The position numbers were made by a program, and so were the translations under genes. Under the pieces are notes generated by a model that made no database searches, was not told the DNA's origin, and saw nothing but the letters and a program-made list of their open reading frames with translations. From assembly GCF_013911645.1 (NCBI RefSeq), contig NZ_JACESV010000001.1:1240001-1304000 (forward strand): DNA of 64,000 bases, given 5' to 3'. Source of the stretch: Allomuricauda sp. GTDB lineage: Bacteria; Bacteroidota; Bacteroidia; Flavobacteriales; Flavobacteriaceae. This document shows, piece after piece, positions 32,556-41,145 of this stretch (positions within the stretch are counted from its first letter, which is position 1; every line of letters starts with the position of its first letter).

Positions 32556-34943
32556 CTAAAACTTCCACCATTTTTTACTTTGGGCGCCATAGCCGTATCC
32601 ATATTTTCCACCATAGCCCAGTTCCGATGCTTTTACGCCATTCACCACAAAGGCCAGGTTATTTAATTTCCCTTCTTTTCGGAGCTTAAGCGGGAACTCT
32701 ATATCGCCTATGCTCGATTGGCCCGCTCTCGTTACATAAACCAAAAGGTCGGCGTGTTCGCTTATAAGGAGTGTATCCGTAACCGGCATCATTGGTGCGG
32801 TATCGACTATGACATAATCATAAACTTGGGAAACTGTGTCCATAAGGTGTCCAAATCTATTATTCATAAGTAATTCGGAAGGGTTTGGAAATGTTTTGCC
32901 CGAATGGATAACATCTATTTTGTTCTCGTTCACCTCGGTGCTATTGGTTATATCCTTCAAACCGAGGGAGTCATCAAACAAATAATCCGTCAACCCTGCA
33001 CTCCTTGTAAAACCTGACCTCTTGTTTTTAACATTTTCCTTTCCATCGCTGAAAAACATATAAAACTTCGGGTTTCGAATATCTGCCCCGACCAATAAGA
33101 CTTTTTTGCCCGTACTGGATAAGATCAAGGCAAGGTTGGTGGAGAAAAAGGTCTTTCCTTCTGTTGGAAGACTGGAACTGACATAAATTATATTTTTTCT
33201 GGCATTGCCGCCCTTCAGTTCCGTTTTAAGCAAATAATCCATGTTGGTCCTGATAATTCGCAAGGCCTCCGATAGTACGGAGCGGTCGTCCTTTGCTACA
33301 GTTTTTATGGATTTATTCTTTAATCGGGGCAATTCTCCGATAACGGGTACCCCGGCCCCTACAACCAATTTTTCCAATGCGTGGGCACTGTGGATCTTGT
33401 CATCTATTACATCCAAGCCATAAACAATTCCGGCCGGAATTAAAATTCCCAATAAAAATGCCGCCAAATATATAATACTTTTTTTAGGCGATACCGGAAA
33501 CTTACTTGCAGGGAAGGCCCTATCAACGACCTTTGAATTGGGCGATGCCGAAGCATATGCAATCTGGGCCTCTTCCCTTTTTTGCAATAAATACAGGTAG
33601 AGGCCCTCCACCGTTTGCTGCTTTCGGGTAATCTCCCGTAATGCCCTTTCGTTCCTTGGAGCGGAATATATTTTTGAGTTGATGGTGGCCAACTGTGAAC
33701 TAAGGTTGTTTACCCTTAGGTTCAAATTATTGGTCATACTGTTCAAACTGGATTGCATGCTCTTTTTCAGGTTCTCCAACTGTTCGTCTATGTTGACGAT
33801 AACGGGGTTCTTTTCATTGGAACTCTTCAATAGGCGCTCACGTTCCAAAACCAGTTGATTGTACCTTGCAGTTGTGCTGGTTATCGAAGCATCGGCCAAT
33901 CCAATGTTAGAGGGAAGAATGCCGTACCCCTCTTGACTCTCAAGTTCATCACTCACGCTGTTGGCTATTTGCAATTGAATCTGTGCATTCTGCAATTCTT
34001 GCTGATTTGCCGCACTTACATTTAAATTGATATTGGATTGTGATTGGATATCCGTAAGCCCCCTATCCGATTTAAAATCTTGTGCACTTTGGTCCGCTTC
34101 CGATAAGTCGCTGTAAATATCCGCAATTCTGTCATCTATAAATTCAGCAGTTCGGTCGGCAATTGCCTTTTTGTCATTTTTTCCATTGAGGTTATAGATA
34201 TGTATCAACTCGTTCAAAAAATCCATGGCCTTCTCCTGTACGGCATTTTGGATGCTCAAATTTATTATTGAGGAGTATTCATCGGCAATACTGGCCCCAA
34301 GCGCATTTTGGTAGCTTGAGGTAACATCGCTTACGGGGGAAAGCACTATTTTCAATGTTTCCCCAATATAGGGTTTCAACTTTTTGCTTTCTTGTGGAAG
34401 GATTGTTATTTTACCTCGATTTGTAGTGATTTCCTCACCAAAAGTTCTGTTTTGCTGTTCTTCGTTCTCTTCTGTCCAGTACAAAAAGTTGGTTTGGGAC
34501 TGTGGAATGATATAACAACTGAATTGTACGTCCCTTTTAATGGAATCTATCGAAATTTTCACAGGTACATTACCATAAACTTCGGAATTTTTCACCCTGC
34601 CCACATGCATCACTTTTTTATCGAGCCCCAGATTTATGACCACCTGTCTAACATTGGTTCGGGAACGCATCACCTCAATTTCATCCTCGACCTTTTTTGA
34701 TCCTCCGGGCAATAAGTTCAAATCACTGAAAAGGCTGAGTTCCGAAGGGGAACTTTTTTCTTCAATGATTTGAATGGTAGCGTTGGCCCGATATTGTGGT
34801 GTAGCATATCTCAGATGTAGATACGCTATACCAATAGCTATAATTACAGAGAAAATAAACCAATATTTGTACTTCAGATATTTCTCCAGCTCTCTTTTAA
34901 AATTGTTTTTTTGAATCTTTGAGTACAGATTGGATTGTTCCAT
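32556..34943 (-). CDS. wzc: Wzc-type polysaccharide co-polymerase and tyrosine autokinase
   Basis: A 795-residue inner-membrane protein controlling polymer length and export. The N-terminal Wzz domain begins after a helix at about 30-48 (YWFIFSVIIAIGIAYLHL), followed by a long coiled coil (about 260-460) and a second helix at about 500-520 (IIYLAAFLLGILIPAGIVYG). The cytosolic BY-kinase has Walker A (SSLPTEGKTFFSTNLA), Walker A' (VLLVGADIRNPK) and Walker B (YVIVDTAPMMPVTDT). The C-terminus is a Tyr cluster, YGGKYGYGYG, expected to be autophosphorylated; the PHP phosphatase at 9629 would reverse it. Wza is 23 bp upstream, so the two are co-transcribed. In the Walker A' the usual first Asp is Gly, a variant common in this phylum as I recall. 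Confidence 0.93.
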   Translation of the reverse strand: MEQSNLYSKIQKNNFKRELEKYLKYKYWFIFSVIIAIGIAYLHLRYATPQYRANATIQIIEEKSSPSELSLFSDLNLLPGGSKKVEDEIEVMRSRTNVRQVVINLGLDKKVMHVGRVKNSEVYGNVPVKISIDSIKRDVQFSCYIIPQSQTNFLYWTEENEEQQNRTFGEEITTNRGKITILPQESKKLKPYIGETLKIVLSPVSDVTSSYQNALGASIADEYSSIINLSIQNAVQEKAMDFLNELIHIYNLNGKNDKKAIADRTAEFIDDRIADIYSDLSEADQSAQDFKSDRGLTDIQSQSNINLNVSAANQQELQNAQIQLQIANSVSDELESQEGYGILPSNIGLADASITSTTARYNQLVLERERLLKSSNEKNPVIVNIDEQLENLKKSMQSSLNSMTNNLNLRVNNLSSQLATINSKIYSAPRNERALREITRKQQTVEGLYLYLLQKREEAQIAYASASPNSKVVDRAFPASKFPVSPKKSIIYLAAFLLGILIPAGIVYGLDVIDDKIHSAHALEKLVVGAGVPVIGELPRLKNKSIKTVAKDDRSVLSEALRIIRTNMDYLLKTELKGGNARKNIIYVSSSLPTEGKTFFSTNLALILSSTGKKVLLVGADIRNPKFYMFFSDGKENVKNKRSGFTRSAGLTDYLFDDSLGLKDITNSTEVNENKIDVIHSGKTFPNPSELLMNNRFGHLMDTVSQVYDYVIVDTAPMMPVTDTLLISEHADLLVYVTRAGQSSIGDIEFPLKLRKEGKLNNLAFVVNGVKASELGYGGKYGYGYGAQSKKWWKF

Positions 34944-34966
34944 TTAATCGGAAATTTTATTTTAAA

Positions 34967-35740
34967 TTAATTCCTAGTCAATAAGACTACAGCAGAAGTT
35001 ATCAGAACTGATATGATGGACACTGCAATACTCGCCCTATTATCCAAAGCACTGGAAGTAATAGCGGATTTATTGGGTTCCACATAAACAACATCGTTTT
35101 GTGTTAAATAGTACACAGGGGATTCCGCTGCACTGTTGCTGGTCAAGTCAATTCGGTAATACACTTTTGTCCCATCGAACTCCCTAACCACCAAAACATT
35201 CTTTCGCATTCCTTTAATGGTCATATCTCCGGCCAACCCCAAGGCTTCAAAAATTGTGATTTGCTCTCCATTGACCACGTATGTCCCGGGGCGCTTTACC
35301 TCCCCAAGTACTGTAACGGTAAAGTTTTTTAATCTGATATTGATAATGGGATCTTTTAGATAATCCGCTAAATGTTCTGTCAGATTAACACGCAACTCTT
35401 CGGGGGTAAGTCCAACTACCTTGACCTTACCAACAACCGGAAAATCAATTTCGCCTTCTTTGTCCACCAAATAATCTACCTGCTCTGGCCTAATGCCACC
35501 TTCCTGTGTTCCCCTAAAAAGGTTGAACGGTGCACTGGCTTCTGGGTCAAGGGTGGAAACATAAATGCTGATCAGATCATCCACTTTGAACCGAGTAGTG
35601 GATTTACTTTCCTTTACCTGCGTTTCCAGACCGGATAAGGCAGCATTTTGAAAATAAACCACATCCTCTTTGGATGCACAGGATCCTAGAAAAATTATGG
35701 TAATTAAAAAAATTACTATGTTTCGAGCTTGGAATTTCAT
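34967..35740 (-). CDS. wza: Wza-type polysaccharide export lipoprotein
   Basis: A 257-residue outer-membrane protein. The signal ends in a lipobox (IIFLGSC, Cys21). The polysaccharide export domain (about 50-130) contains FKVDDLISIYVSTLDPEAS and YLVDKEGEIDFPVVGKVKV, followed by SLBB-like sequence (VTVLGEVKRPGTYVV; FEALGLAGDM). A final hydrophobic helix (about 232-252, IAVSIISVLITSAVVLLT) crosses the outer membrane, as in Bacteroidota Wza homologues. It forms the exit channel for the capsule or exopolysaccharide and works with Wzc. First gene of the minus-strand operon; its promoter should lie in the 530-bp gap upstream, but I find no full consensus there. Confidence 0.92.
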   Translation of the reverse strand: MKFQARNIVIFLITIIFLGSCASKEDVVYFQNAALSGLETQVKESKSTTRFKVDDLISIYVSTLDPEASAPFNLFRGTQEGGIRPEQVDYLVDKEGEIDFPVVGKVKVVGLTPEELRVNLTEHLADYLKDPIINIRLKNFTVTVLGEVKRPGTYVVNGEQITIFEALGLAGDMTIKGMRKNVLVVREFDGTKVYYRIDLTSNSAAESPVYYLTQNDVVYVEPNKSAITSSALDNRASIAVSIISVLITSAVVLLTRN

Positions 35741-36270
35741 TGTTGAATATTTTGGTTAGATGAACTTAAATCGTTTTAAAGCGAAATATAGAATAACTTT
35801 GGCTGCCAAAGAAACCTATTTTTACACAAATTAGGGGTACGGCCATCAACAGCGGATAATGCACCCGTATTTAAGCCGCTCTTGGCAAAACCATTATTTA
35901 ATAAGTATTTACTTTTATTTGAACAAAACATCTATTTATGTATTGACATAATATTAAAGGATAGTTCGAGTTTTAATAAAACATAAAATCGCGACTAAAA
36001 GTATATCAGTCTTCCACAAACCTCTTTTTATATTCGTTTAAGCTTATGAAAAATCGTTCAACCGAACTAATTTACCTTTTTATCTTTGTGATTCCATTTT
36101 ATCGTCTGACAGAATTTTTCCTTGCACAATAAATAATCATACCAAAAATAAATGACCGATTAAATGCAATCACTATTATTCCCTTTCATCCAAAAAAAGG
36201 TGACTTGGTCTAAAATCAAGTGCAAGTCTCATATTTTTTTTACCATCTTTGAATTCAACAAAAATTAAGC
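35741..36270. other. Divergent intergenic region between wza and ugd
   Basis: A 530-bp AT-rich spacer without a plausible gene, separating the two polysaccharide operons. TATCTTTG at 36081-36088 fits the -7 consensus on the plus strand, with a TTC rather than TTG about 20 bp upstream. If used, it gives a leader of about 175 nt before ugd. The minus-strand promoter of wza is not recognised. Confidence 0.35.
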
Positions 36271-37674
36271 ATGAAAAAAATCAAGAATATTTGCTGTATT
36301 GGAGCCGGTTATGTTGGCGGCCCCACTATGTCTGTAATTGCCTCTAAATGTCCTGAAATAACGGTAAATGTAGTCGATATAAACCAAAAAAGAATAGATC
36401 TTTGGAACCATGAAGATTTGGATAAGCTTCCCATTTACGAACCTGGCTTAAAAGAAGTTGTAGGAAAGGCCAGAGGGAAAAATTTGTTCTTCTCGACCGA
36501 GGTGGACCGCGCCATAGATGAGGCCGATATGATCTTCATCTCCGTGAATACACCAACAAAAACATACGGTAAGGGCAAAGGCCAAGCGGCTGACCTAAAA
36601 TATATTGAACTATGTGCCCGAAACATAGCAAAAGTGGCCGTTAACGATAAAATTGTGGTTGAAAAATCCACACTTCCTGTTCGGACAGCAGAAACACTGA
36701 AAAGTATTTTGGAGAATACGGGCAACAATGTGAATTTTGAAATATTATCCAACCCCGAATTCCTCGCAGAAGGGACCGCCATTGATGACCTACTTGATGC
36801 GGACCGTATATTGATAGGTGGGGCGGATACCCCATCGGGGCAAGAAGCCAAGGATGCCTTAAGCTGGGTGTACGAGCACTGGCTGCCCAAAGAGCGTATT
36901 TTACAGACCAATGTTTGGTCTTCCGAACTCTCCAAACTTGTGGCCAATGCTTTTTTGGCACAACGTGTCTCTTCCATCAATTCAATTTCGGCACTTTGTG
37001 AAAGAACAGATGCCAATGTTGCCGAAGTATCGAAGGCAATTGGATACGATTCTAGAATTGGGTCTCGGTTTTTGAATTCCTCCGTTGGTTTTGGGGGATC
37101 TTGTTTTCAAAAAGATATCTTGAACTTGGTTTACATTGCCAAAAGCTTTGGTTTGCAAGAAGTTGCCGATTATTGGGAGCAGGTGATCATAATGAACGAT
37201 TACCAAAAAAGACGTTTTGCGGACAATATTATTTCCACCCTTTACAATACTGTTTCGGGCAAAAAAATAGCTTTCTATGGTTGGGCCTTTAAAAAAGATA
37301 CCAACGATACCCGCGAATCTGCAGCCATATATGTGGCCGATGCTCTTTTGGAAGAAAATGCAAATATTGTGGTGTACGACCCAAAGGTATCCAAAGAAAC
37401 CATTTATGCCGATCTGGAATACCTCGGAAACAAATCAAGGGAGGAAATCGAAAAATTGGTAACCGTTGTAAACAACCCTATCGAAGCTGCAAAAGATGCC
37501 CACGCCATTGCCGTGTTAACCGAATGGGACGAATTTAAGGAGTACGATTGGCAAGCCATACACGATTTCATGCTCAAGCCAGCCTTTGTTTTTGATGGGC
37601 GAAGAATTTTAGACCACAAAAAAATGGAGGCTCTGGGCTTTAAATTCTACAAAATTGGACAAAACGGAAGCTAA
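36271..37674 (+). CDS. ugd: UDP-glucose 6-dehydrogenase
   Basis: A 467-residue cytosolic NAD-dependent enzyme that oxidises UDP-glucose to UDP-glucuronate. The NAD-binding motif GAGYVGG is at 11-17, the central substrate site has [26 protein letters not shown] sequence (about 165-185), and the catalytic Cys278 lies in [12 protein letters not shown] third domain (about 330-460) has [14 protein letters not shown]. The length is in the range of the eukaryote-like branch (about 460-490), which many Bacteroidota carry. First gene of the plus-strand polysaccharide block; its product is the substrate of the epimerase at 38905. Start at the first ATG gives a normal N-terminus. Confidence 0.95.
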   Translation: MKKIKNICCIGAGYVGGPTMSVIASKCPEITVNVVDINQKRIDLWNHEDLDKLPIYEPGLKEVVGKARGKNLFFSTEVDRAIDEADMIFISVNTPTKTYGKGKGQAADLKYIELCARNIAKVAVNDKIVVEKSTLPVRTAETLKSILENTGNNVNFEILSNPEFLAEGTAIDDLLDADRILIGGADTPSGQEAKDALSWVYEHWLPKERILQTNVWSSELSKLVANAFLAQRVSSINSISALCERTDANVAEVSKAIGYDSRIGSRFLNSSVGFGGSCFQKDILNLVYIAKSFGLQEVADYWEQVIIMNDYQKRRFADNIISTLYNTVSGKKIAFYGWAFKKDTNDTRESAAIYVADALLEENANIVVYDPKVSKETIYADLEYLGNKSREEIEKLVTVVNNPIEAAKDAHAIAVLTEWDEFKEYDWQAIHDFMLKPAFVFDGRRILDHKKMEALGFKFYKIGQNGS

Positions 37675-37758
37675 CCATAGGGTTTAGCATCCAGTTATGT
37701 GCTACACGTACTATATGGCCACACGCTTTTTATTCAGAAAAACACACCTTTTGGGCAA

Positions 37759-38871
37759 ATGAAGATAATTCAGGTTATAACACTTAGCGAACCTATTGGT
37801 GGAGCTCAAATGGTACTTTTCAATAATACGGAAGCCATGGTCAATAGCGGTCATGAGGTTCAGGTAATGGTCGGACAAGAGGGTACTTTGACCAAACGGC
37901 TTGAAGCACTTAACGTAAAGGTTACCTGCATACCAAGTCTTAAAAGGGAAATTTCACCCATAAACGACTTTAAATGCTACAAGACCATCTGCGAATTATT
38001 GAAACAGGAAGCACCGGATATTGTAATCTCACATTCATCCAAAGCGGGAATTTTATGCCGACTTGCTTGTCATAAAATAGGGATGCCCAACATTTTTACA
38101 GTCCATGGTTGGTCGTTTACGCCCGGGGTAAAGGGGCTTAAGCGATATATGTACATGGCCATTGAAAAAGTGATGGGCAGGTTTACCGACCATTTGATCA
38201 CTGTTTCGGCATTTGATTTCAATTTGGCTTCAAAGCACGGCATAGTCCCCGAATCCAGAATGCGGGTGATTTATAACGGAAGTCCAGACTTTTTAAAAGA
38301 AGAACGGAAAGAAGCAAAGGAAGACCCGATTACCCTATTAATGACGGCCCGTTTTTCATATCAAAAAGATCACATGACCTTGTTTAAGGCGTTACAAAAC
38401 CTGAAAGATGCACCTATCCAAGTGGATTTGGTGGGCCATGGGGATTTGCACCAAGAATTTGTGGACCTGTCCAAGAAAATGAAGATCGACCATTTGATCA
38501 CCTTTCATGGTGAAAGCAATGATATCCCCTCATTTTTGAACAAGTCGGATATTTTTGTGCTTACCTCCAGGTTTGAGGGGCTCCCCCTTTCTATATGTGA
38601 GGCCATGTCCGTAGGAGTTCCCATAGTAGCTTCGGATGTGGGCGGGGTTCATGAAATGGTGAGGGACGGCTACAATGGATATTTAATTCCAAAGGAAAAT
38701 CCCGACCATTTGGCAGAAAAGCTCTCTAATTTGATACGGGATAGAAAACTGATAGCGGAGTTGGGCAAGAATTCAAGAAAAACCTTTTTGGAAACCTTCT
38801 CAACACACCAAATGGCAGCCTCGACCGAAAAATATATCGAGGATATTTTAAAGAAAAACTCAGCGAAATAA
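37759..38871 (+). CDS. GT4-family glycosyltransferase
   Basis: About 370 residues when started at the ATG at 37759 (MKIIQVITLSEPIGG); an upstream in-frame ATG adds a leader without family similarity. GT-B fold with N-terminal acceptor-binding half (SEPIGGAQMVLF, HGWSFTPG at about 115) and C-terminal donor half (LTSRFEGLPLSICEAMSVG, where the E-x7-E pair contacts the nucleotide sugar, at about 275-295, then VASDVGGVHEMVRDGYNG). A typical retaining transferase of capsule loci. It sits between ugd and the 4-epimerase genes, which suggests it uses UDP-GlcA or UDP-GalA, but this is only a context argument. Confidence 0.9.
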   Translation: MKIIQVITLSEPIGGAQMVLFNNTEAMVNSGHEVQVMVGQEGTLTKRLEALNVKVTCIPSLKREISPINDFKCYKTICELLKQEAPDIVISHSSKAGILCRLACHKIGMPNIFTVHGWSFTPGVKGLKRYMYMAIEKVMGRFTDHLITVSAFDFNLASKHGIVPESRMRVIYNGSPDFLKEERKEAKEDPITLLMTARFSYQKDHMTLFKALQNLKDAPIQVDLVGHGDLHQEFVDLSKKMKIDHLITFHGESNDIPSFLNKSDIFVLTSRFEGLPLSICEAMSVGVPIVASDVGGVHEMVRDGYNGYLIPKENPDHLAEKLSNLIRDRKLIAELGKNSRKTFLETFSTHQMAASTEKYIEDILKKNSAK

Positions 38872-38904
38872 TATATAGCAATACGAATTTATAAAAAACA
38901 ACCA

Positions 38905-39930
38905 ATGAACATCTTAGTAACCGGGGCAGCAGGATTTATAGGATACCACCTTTGTGAGCTTCTGATCAAAAACGGTCATACCGTAATTGGCATGGACAAT
39001 GTCAACGATTATTATGATGTTGGGTTAAAATATGCCCGTATACAGCAACTGGGCATTCCAAGGGCCAAAGCAGAAGTTGACGGACAAATATCCTCAAGCA
39101 CATTGCATGGCGAGCAAATGATGTTCATAAAACTCGATCTAGCCGACCGCCAAGGTTTGGATCGGCTGTTTCAAGAAAACACCTTCGATGTAGTCTGTAA
39201 TCTGGGAGCCCAGGCCGGTGTGCGCTATAGTTTGGAAAATCCGGATGCATACATCCAGAGCAATGTGGTGGGTTTTGCCAATGTATTGGAATGCTGCCGA
39301 CATGGCAAGGTTAAGCATTTGGTATATGCCAGTAGCTCCAGCGTTTACGGATTGAACGAAAAAATCCCATTCTCCACGGAAGACACCGTGGATAGGCCCA
39401 TTAGTGTTTATGCTGCCACCAAAAAGAGCAACGAGCTTATGGCACATACCTACAGCCACTTGTACCAACTGCCCACAACCGGGCTTCGGTTCTTTACCGT
39501 TTATGGTCCTTGGGGAAGACCGGACATGGCCCTGTTCCTCTTTGTGGATGCCATAAAAAAGGGCGAGCCCATCAATGTGTTCAACTATGGTAATATGGCC
39601 AGGGACTTTACCTATGTGGATGATATTGTCGGGGGAATGGGCAAAATTATAGAAACCCCTGTAGCGGAAAGCAAACGAAAGGACGAACTTTATAAGATTT
39701 ATAATATAGGCAACAACAAACAGGTAAAGCTTACGGATTTTATTGATGCCATTGAGTCCTCCTTGGACACACCGGCCAAACGAAATTTAATGCCCATCCA
39801 ACCCGGTGATGTGGAAAGTACTTGGGCAGATGTGAACGACTTGATAAGAGACTACGACTACAAACCCGATACACCCATTGAAAAGGGAGTAAAAGAATTT
39901 GTGGATTGGTATAATGGTTTTTATGAATAA
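38905..39930 (+). CDS. NAD-dependent epimerase, probably UDP-glucuronate 4-epimerase
   Basis: A 341-residue extended short-chain dehydrogenase. The Rossmann motif GAAGFIG is at 7-13; catalytic residues are S of YASSSSVYG (about 145-153) and Y169/K173 of YAATKKS. DNVNDYYDVGLKYARI (about 32-47), ENPDAYIQSNVVG and GPWGRPDMALFLF are features shared with UDP-glucuronate 4-epimerases (LpsL/CapI/Gla group) rather than with GalE. It would convert UDP-GlcA made by ugd into UDP-GalA. The 33-bp gap to the upstream GT4 and common strand point to one operon. It is the last gene before the repeat-rich spacer. Confidence 0.88.
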   Translation: MNILVTGAAGFIGYHLCELLIKNGHTVIGMDNVNDYYDVGLKYARIQQLGIPRAKAEVDGQISSSTLHGEQMMFIKLDLADRQGLDRLFQENTFDVVCNLGAQAGVRYSLENPDAYIQSNVVGFANVLECCRHGKVKHLVYASSSSVYGLNEKIPFSTEDTVDRPISVYAATKKSNELMAHTYSHLYQLPTTGLRFFTVYGPWGRPDMALFLFVDAIKKGEPINVFNYGNMARDFTYVDDIVGGMGKIIETPVAESKRKDELYKIYNIGNNKQVKLTDFIDAIESSLDTPAKRNLMPIQPGDVESTWADVNDLIRDYDYKPDTPIEKGVKEFVDWYNGFYE

Positions 39931-40468
39931 ACCACTATGGATTCTAAAATCCATGGTTTTAAAGAAAGAGTTAAATTCTTTGCCATCCAGGTATCAAGTC
40001 CTCCCTTAATCCCTCCAAAGGAGGAAAACTCCTCCCTTGGCGAAACTGGAGAGGGGACCATCTATAAAAATTTATAGAATACAAACCAAAGGCTTAAAAA
40101 GTGTCATACCGAATGACTTTTGGCTACAATTGACACAAATTCCACGAATCTGCAAGAACCATCTTTTTTGTGATACTGAGTGCAACAAAGAATCCATAAT
40201 CTTGTACTTGAATTTGTCCTTGAACTTGTTCTTATATAAGAGGTTCTTCAGTCGCCATGCCCCTTCAGAATAACAGTAGGAGTTTATGTGTCATACTTCC
40301 TAATGAGCCACAAAAAGAAATCTCATAATTTTAAATTTCCAATAAGATTTCTCACTGCGTTCGAAATAACACAATACTCTTAAATACCCATTGTGTGTTT
40401 TGAACATAGAACTTAGTTCTAGGCGTCAGTTCGAGTAATCTTTATGAGTAAAATGAAGAAAGATTGTA

Positions 40469-40544
40469 CCTGCCTGAACGGGGACTGATACAGGCAATAG
40501 GCCTCAAAGCCTTTGCGGCAGGAAAGTTCACCCCGTTCTTTTTT
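40469..40544 (+). ncRNA. Candidate structured RNA with competing stems and a terminal T-run
   Basis: Three perfect complements are interleaved: TGCCTG (40471-40476) with CAGGCA (40491-40496); CCTGCC (40469-40474) with GGCAGG (40517-40522); and GAACGGGG (40476-40483) with CCCCGTTC (40531-40538), the last followed directly by TTTTTT. A small AGGC/GCCT hairpin lies inside. The first two exclude each other, and either makes a pseudoknot-like or nested partner for the third, which resembles a terminator stem. The form is that of a riboswitch, attenuator or stable small RNA. I cannot match it to a known class, and no gene follows within 600 bp. Confidence 0.35.
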
Positions 40545-40897
40545 GTTTACCAATAAAATTATGAACATTTTGTCAAGTTATCAGTCTCCCCCGGACCCCC
40601 TCTTTCCAACATCACCATTATAAGTTTTATCTATAAAACAAATCTAAAGGCCGGCAGGTCGAGAACCTTTTTGTTACTTATCATTCCGAATGAAGCACGA
40701 AGAGGAATCTCGGAATCTCGTTGACTGAAAACTTCTCGTCACTCGACCCCCTGCGGTCAACTACCTCAATCCCTAGCTCTCTCAACTAAAGTATTTCGGA
40801 ATCTTATTACGCTAGCAACAAGAATTTAACCAGCACCTAAAAGTTGATTGGATATCCGAATGTTAAAAAAAACGCCTCGATGTTAAAAAAGAGTGTA

Positions 40898-41048
40898 TTT
40901 CATCGATAATCAATGCCTTGCACATCCAAAAAAGCATTGCCCACGTAACACAAACGTTTATAATGTATTTCACCTGATTAAAACCTATTTTCATCGAAAA
41001 AATAAATAAGTACAGAGAATCAATTGATTATAAAGTGCATTTCATCGA
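40898..41048 (+). promoter_or_regulatory. Three exact TTTCATCGA repeats upstream of the lyase gene
   Basis: TTTCATCGA occurs at 40898-40906, 40989-40997 and 41040-41048, with a degenerate copy TTTCACCTGA at 40968. Two of them sit in a longer match (GTGTATTTCATCGATAA, GTGCATTTCATCGAAAA). The nearest is 40 bp before a -7 box and about 98 bp before the ATG. A further copy (GCATTTCATCGA) is at 60105-60116, and the reverse complement of an 8/9 match at 55481-55489, both upstream of envelope genes. This suggests binding sites of a regulator not identified here. Confidence 0.45.
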
Positions 41049-41087
41049 AAAAAAATAGTTTTACGTCGATAAAACATACAATTAAAT

Positions 41088-41095
41088 TAGATTTG
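41088..41095 (+). promoter_or_regulatory. Candidate -7 box of the pectate-lyase-like gene
   Basis: TAGATTTG fits TAnnTTTG and lies 51 bp upstream of the ATG at 41146. No TTG is found at the -33 position. Together with the TTTCATCGA repeats just upstream this fits an activator-dependent promoter. Confidence 0.45.
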
Positions 41096-41145
41096 TTTCC
41101 CAAGTCGGAAATATAGTTTTTAACCACTTAACCTCTTTATTCTAA

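Larger units (their letters stand above)
39931..41145. other. 1.2-kb gene-free region rich in intergenic repeat fragments
   Basis: No frame here is convincing. Seen in order: a purine/pyrimidine-rich hairpin-like stretch (CCTCCAAAGGAGG and ACTCCTCCCTTGG, about 40012-40042); TTTCTCACTGCGTTCGAA at about 40350; CGTCAGTTCGAGTAA at about 40422; a candidate structured RNA at 40469-40544; TTCCGAATGAAGC with GGAATCTCGG at about 40684-40716; and the TTTCATCGA motifs from 40898. Strings of the TCAGTTCGAG and GCGTTCGAAA type are, as I recall, common intergenic repeats in Flavobacteriaceae; a related inverted repeat is at 54109. Confidence 0.55.

Noticed and set aside
36241-36270. CATCTTTG just before ugd as a promoter
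   Set aside because: The first base departs from TAnnTTTG, no TTG is at the right distance, and the leader would be too short to judge; TATCTTTG at 36081 fits better.
40037-40273. 78-codon plus-strand frame in the repeat-rich gap
   Set aside because: It runs through repeat-like DNA and its product has no coherent composition.
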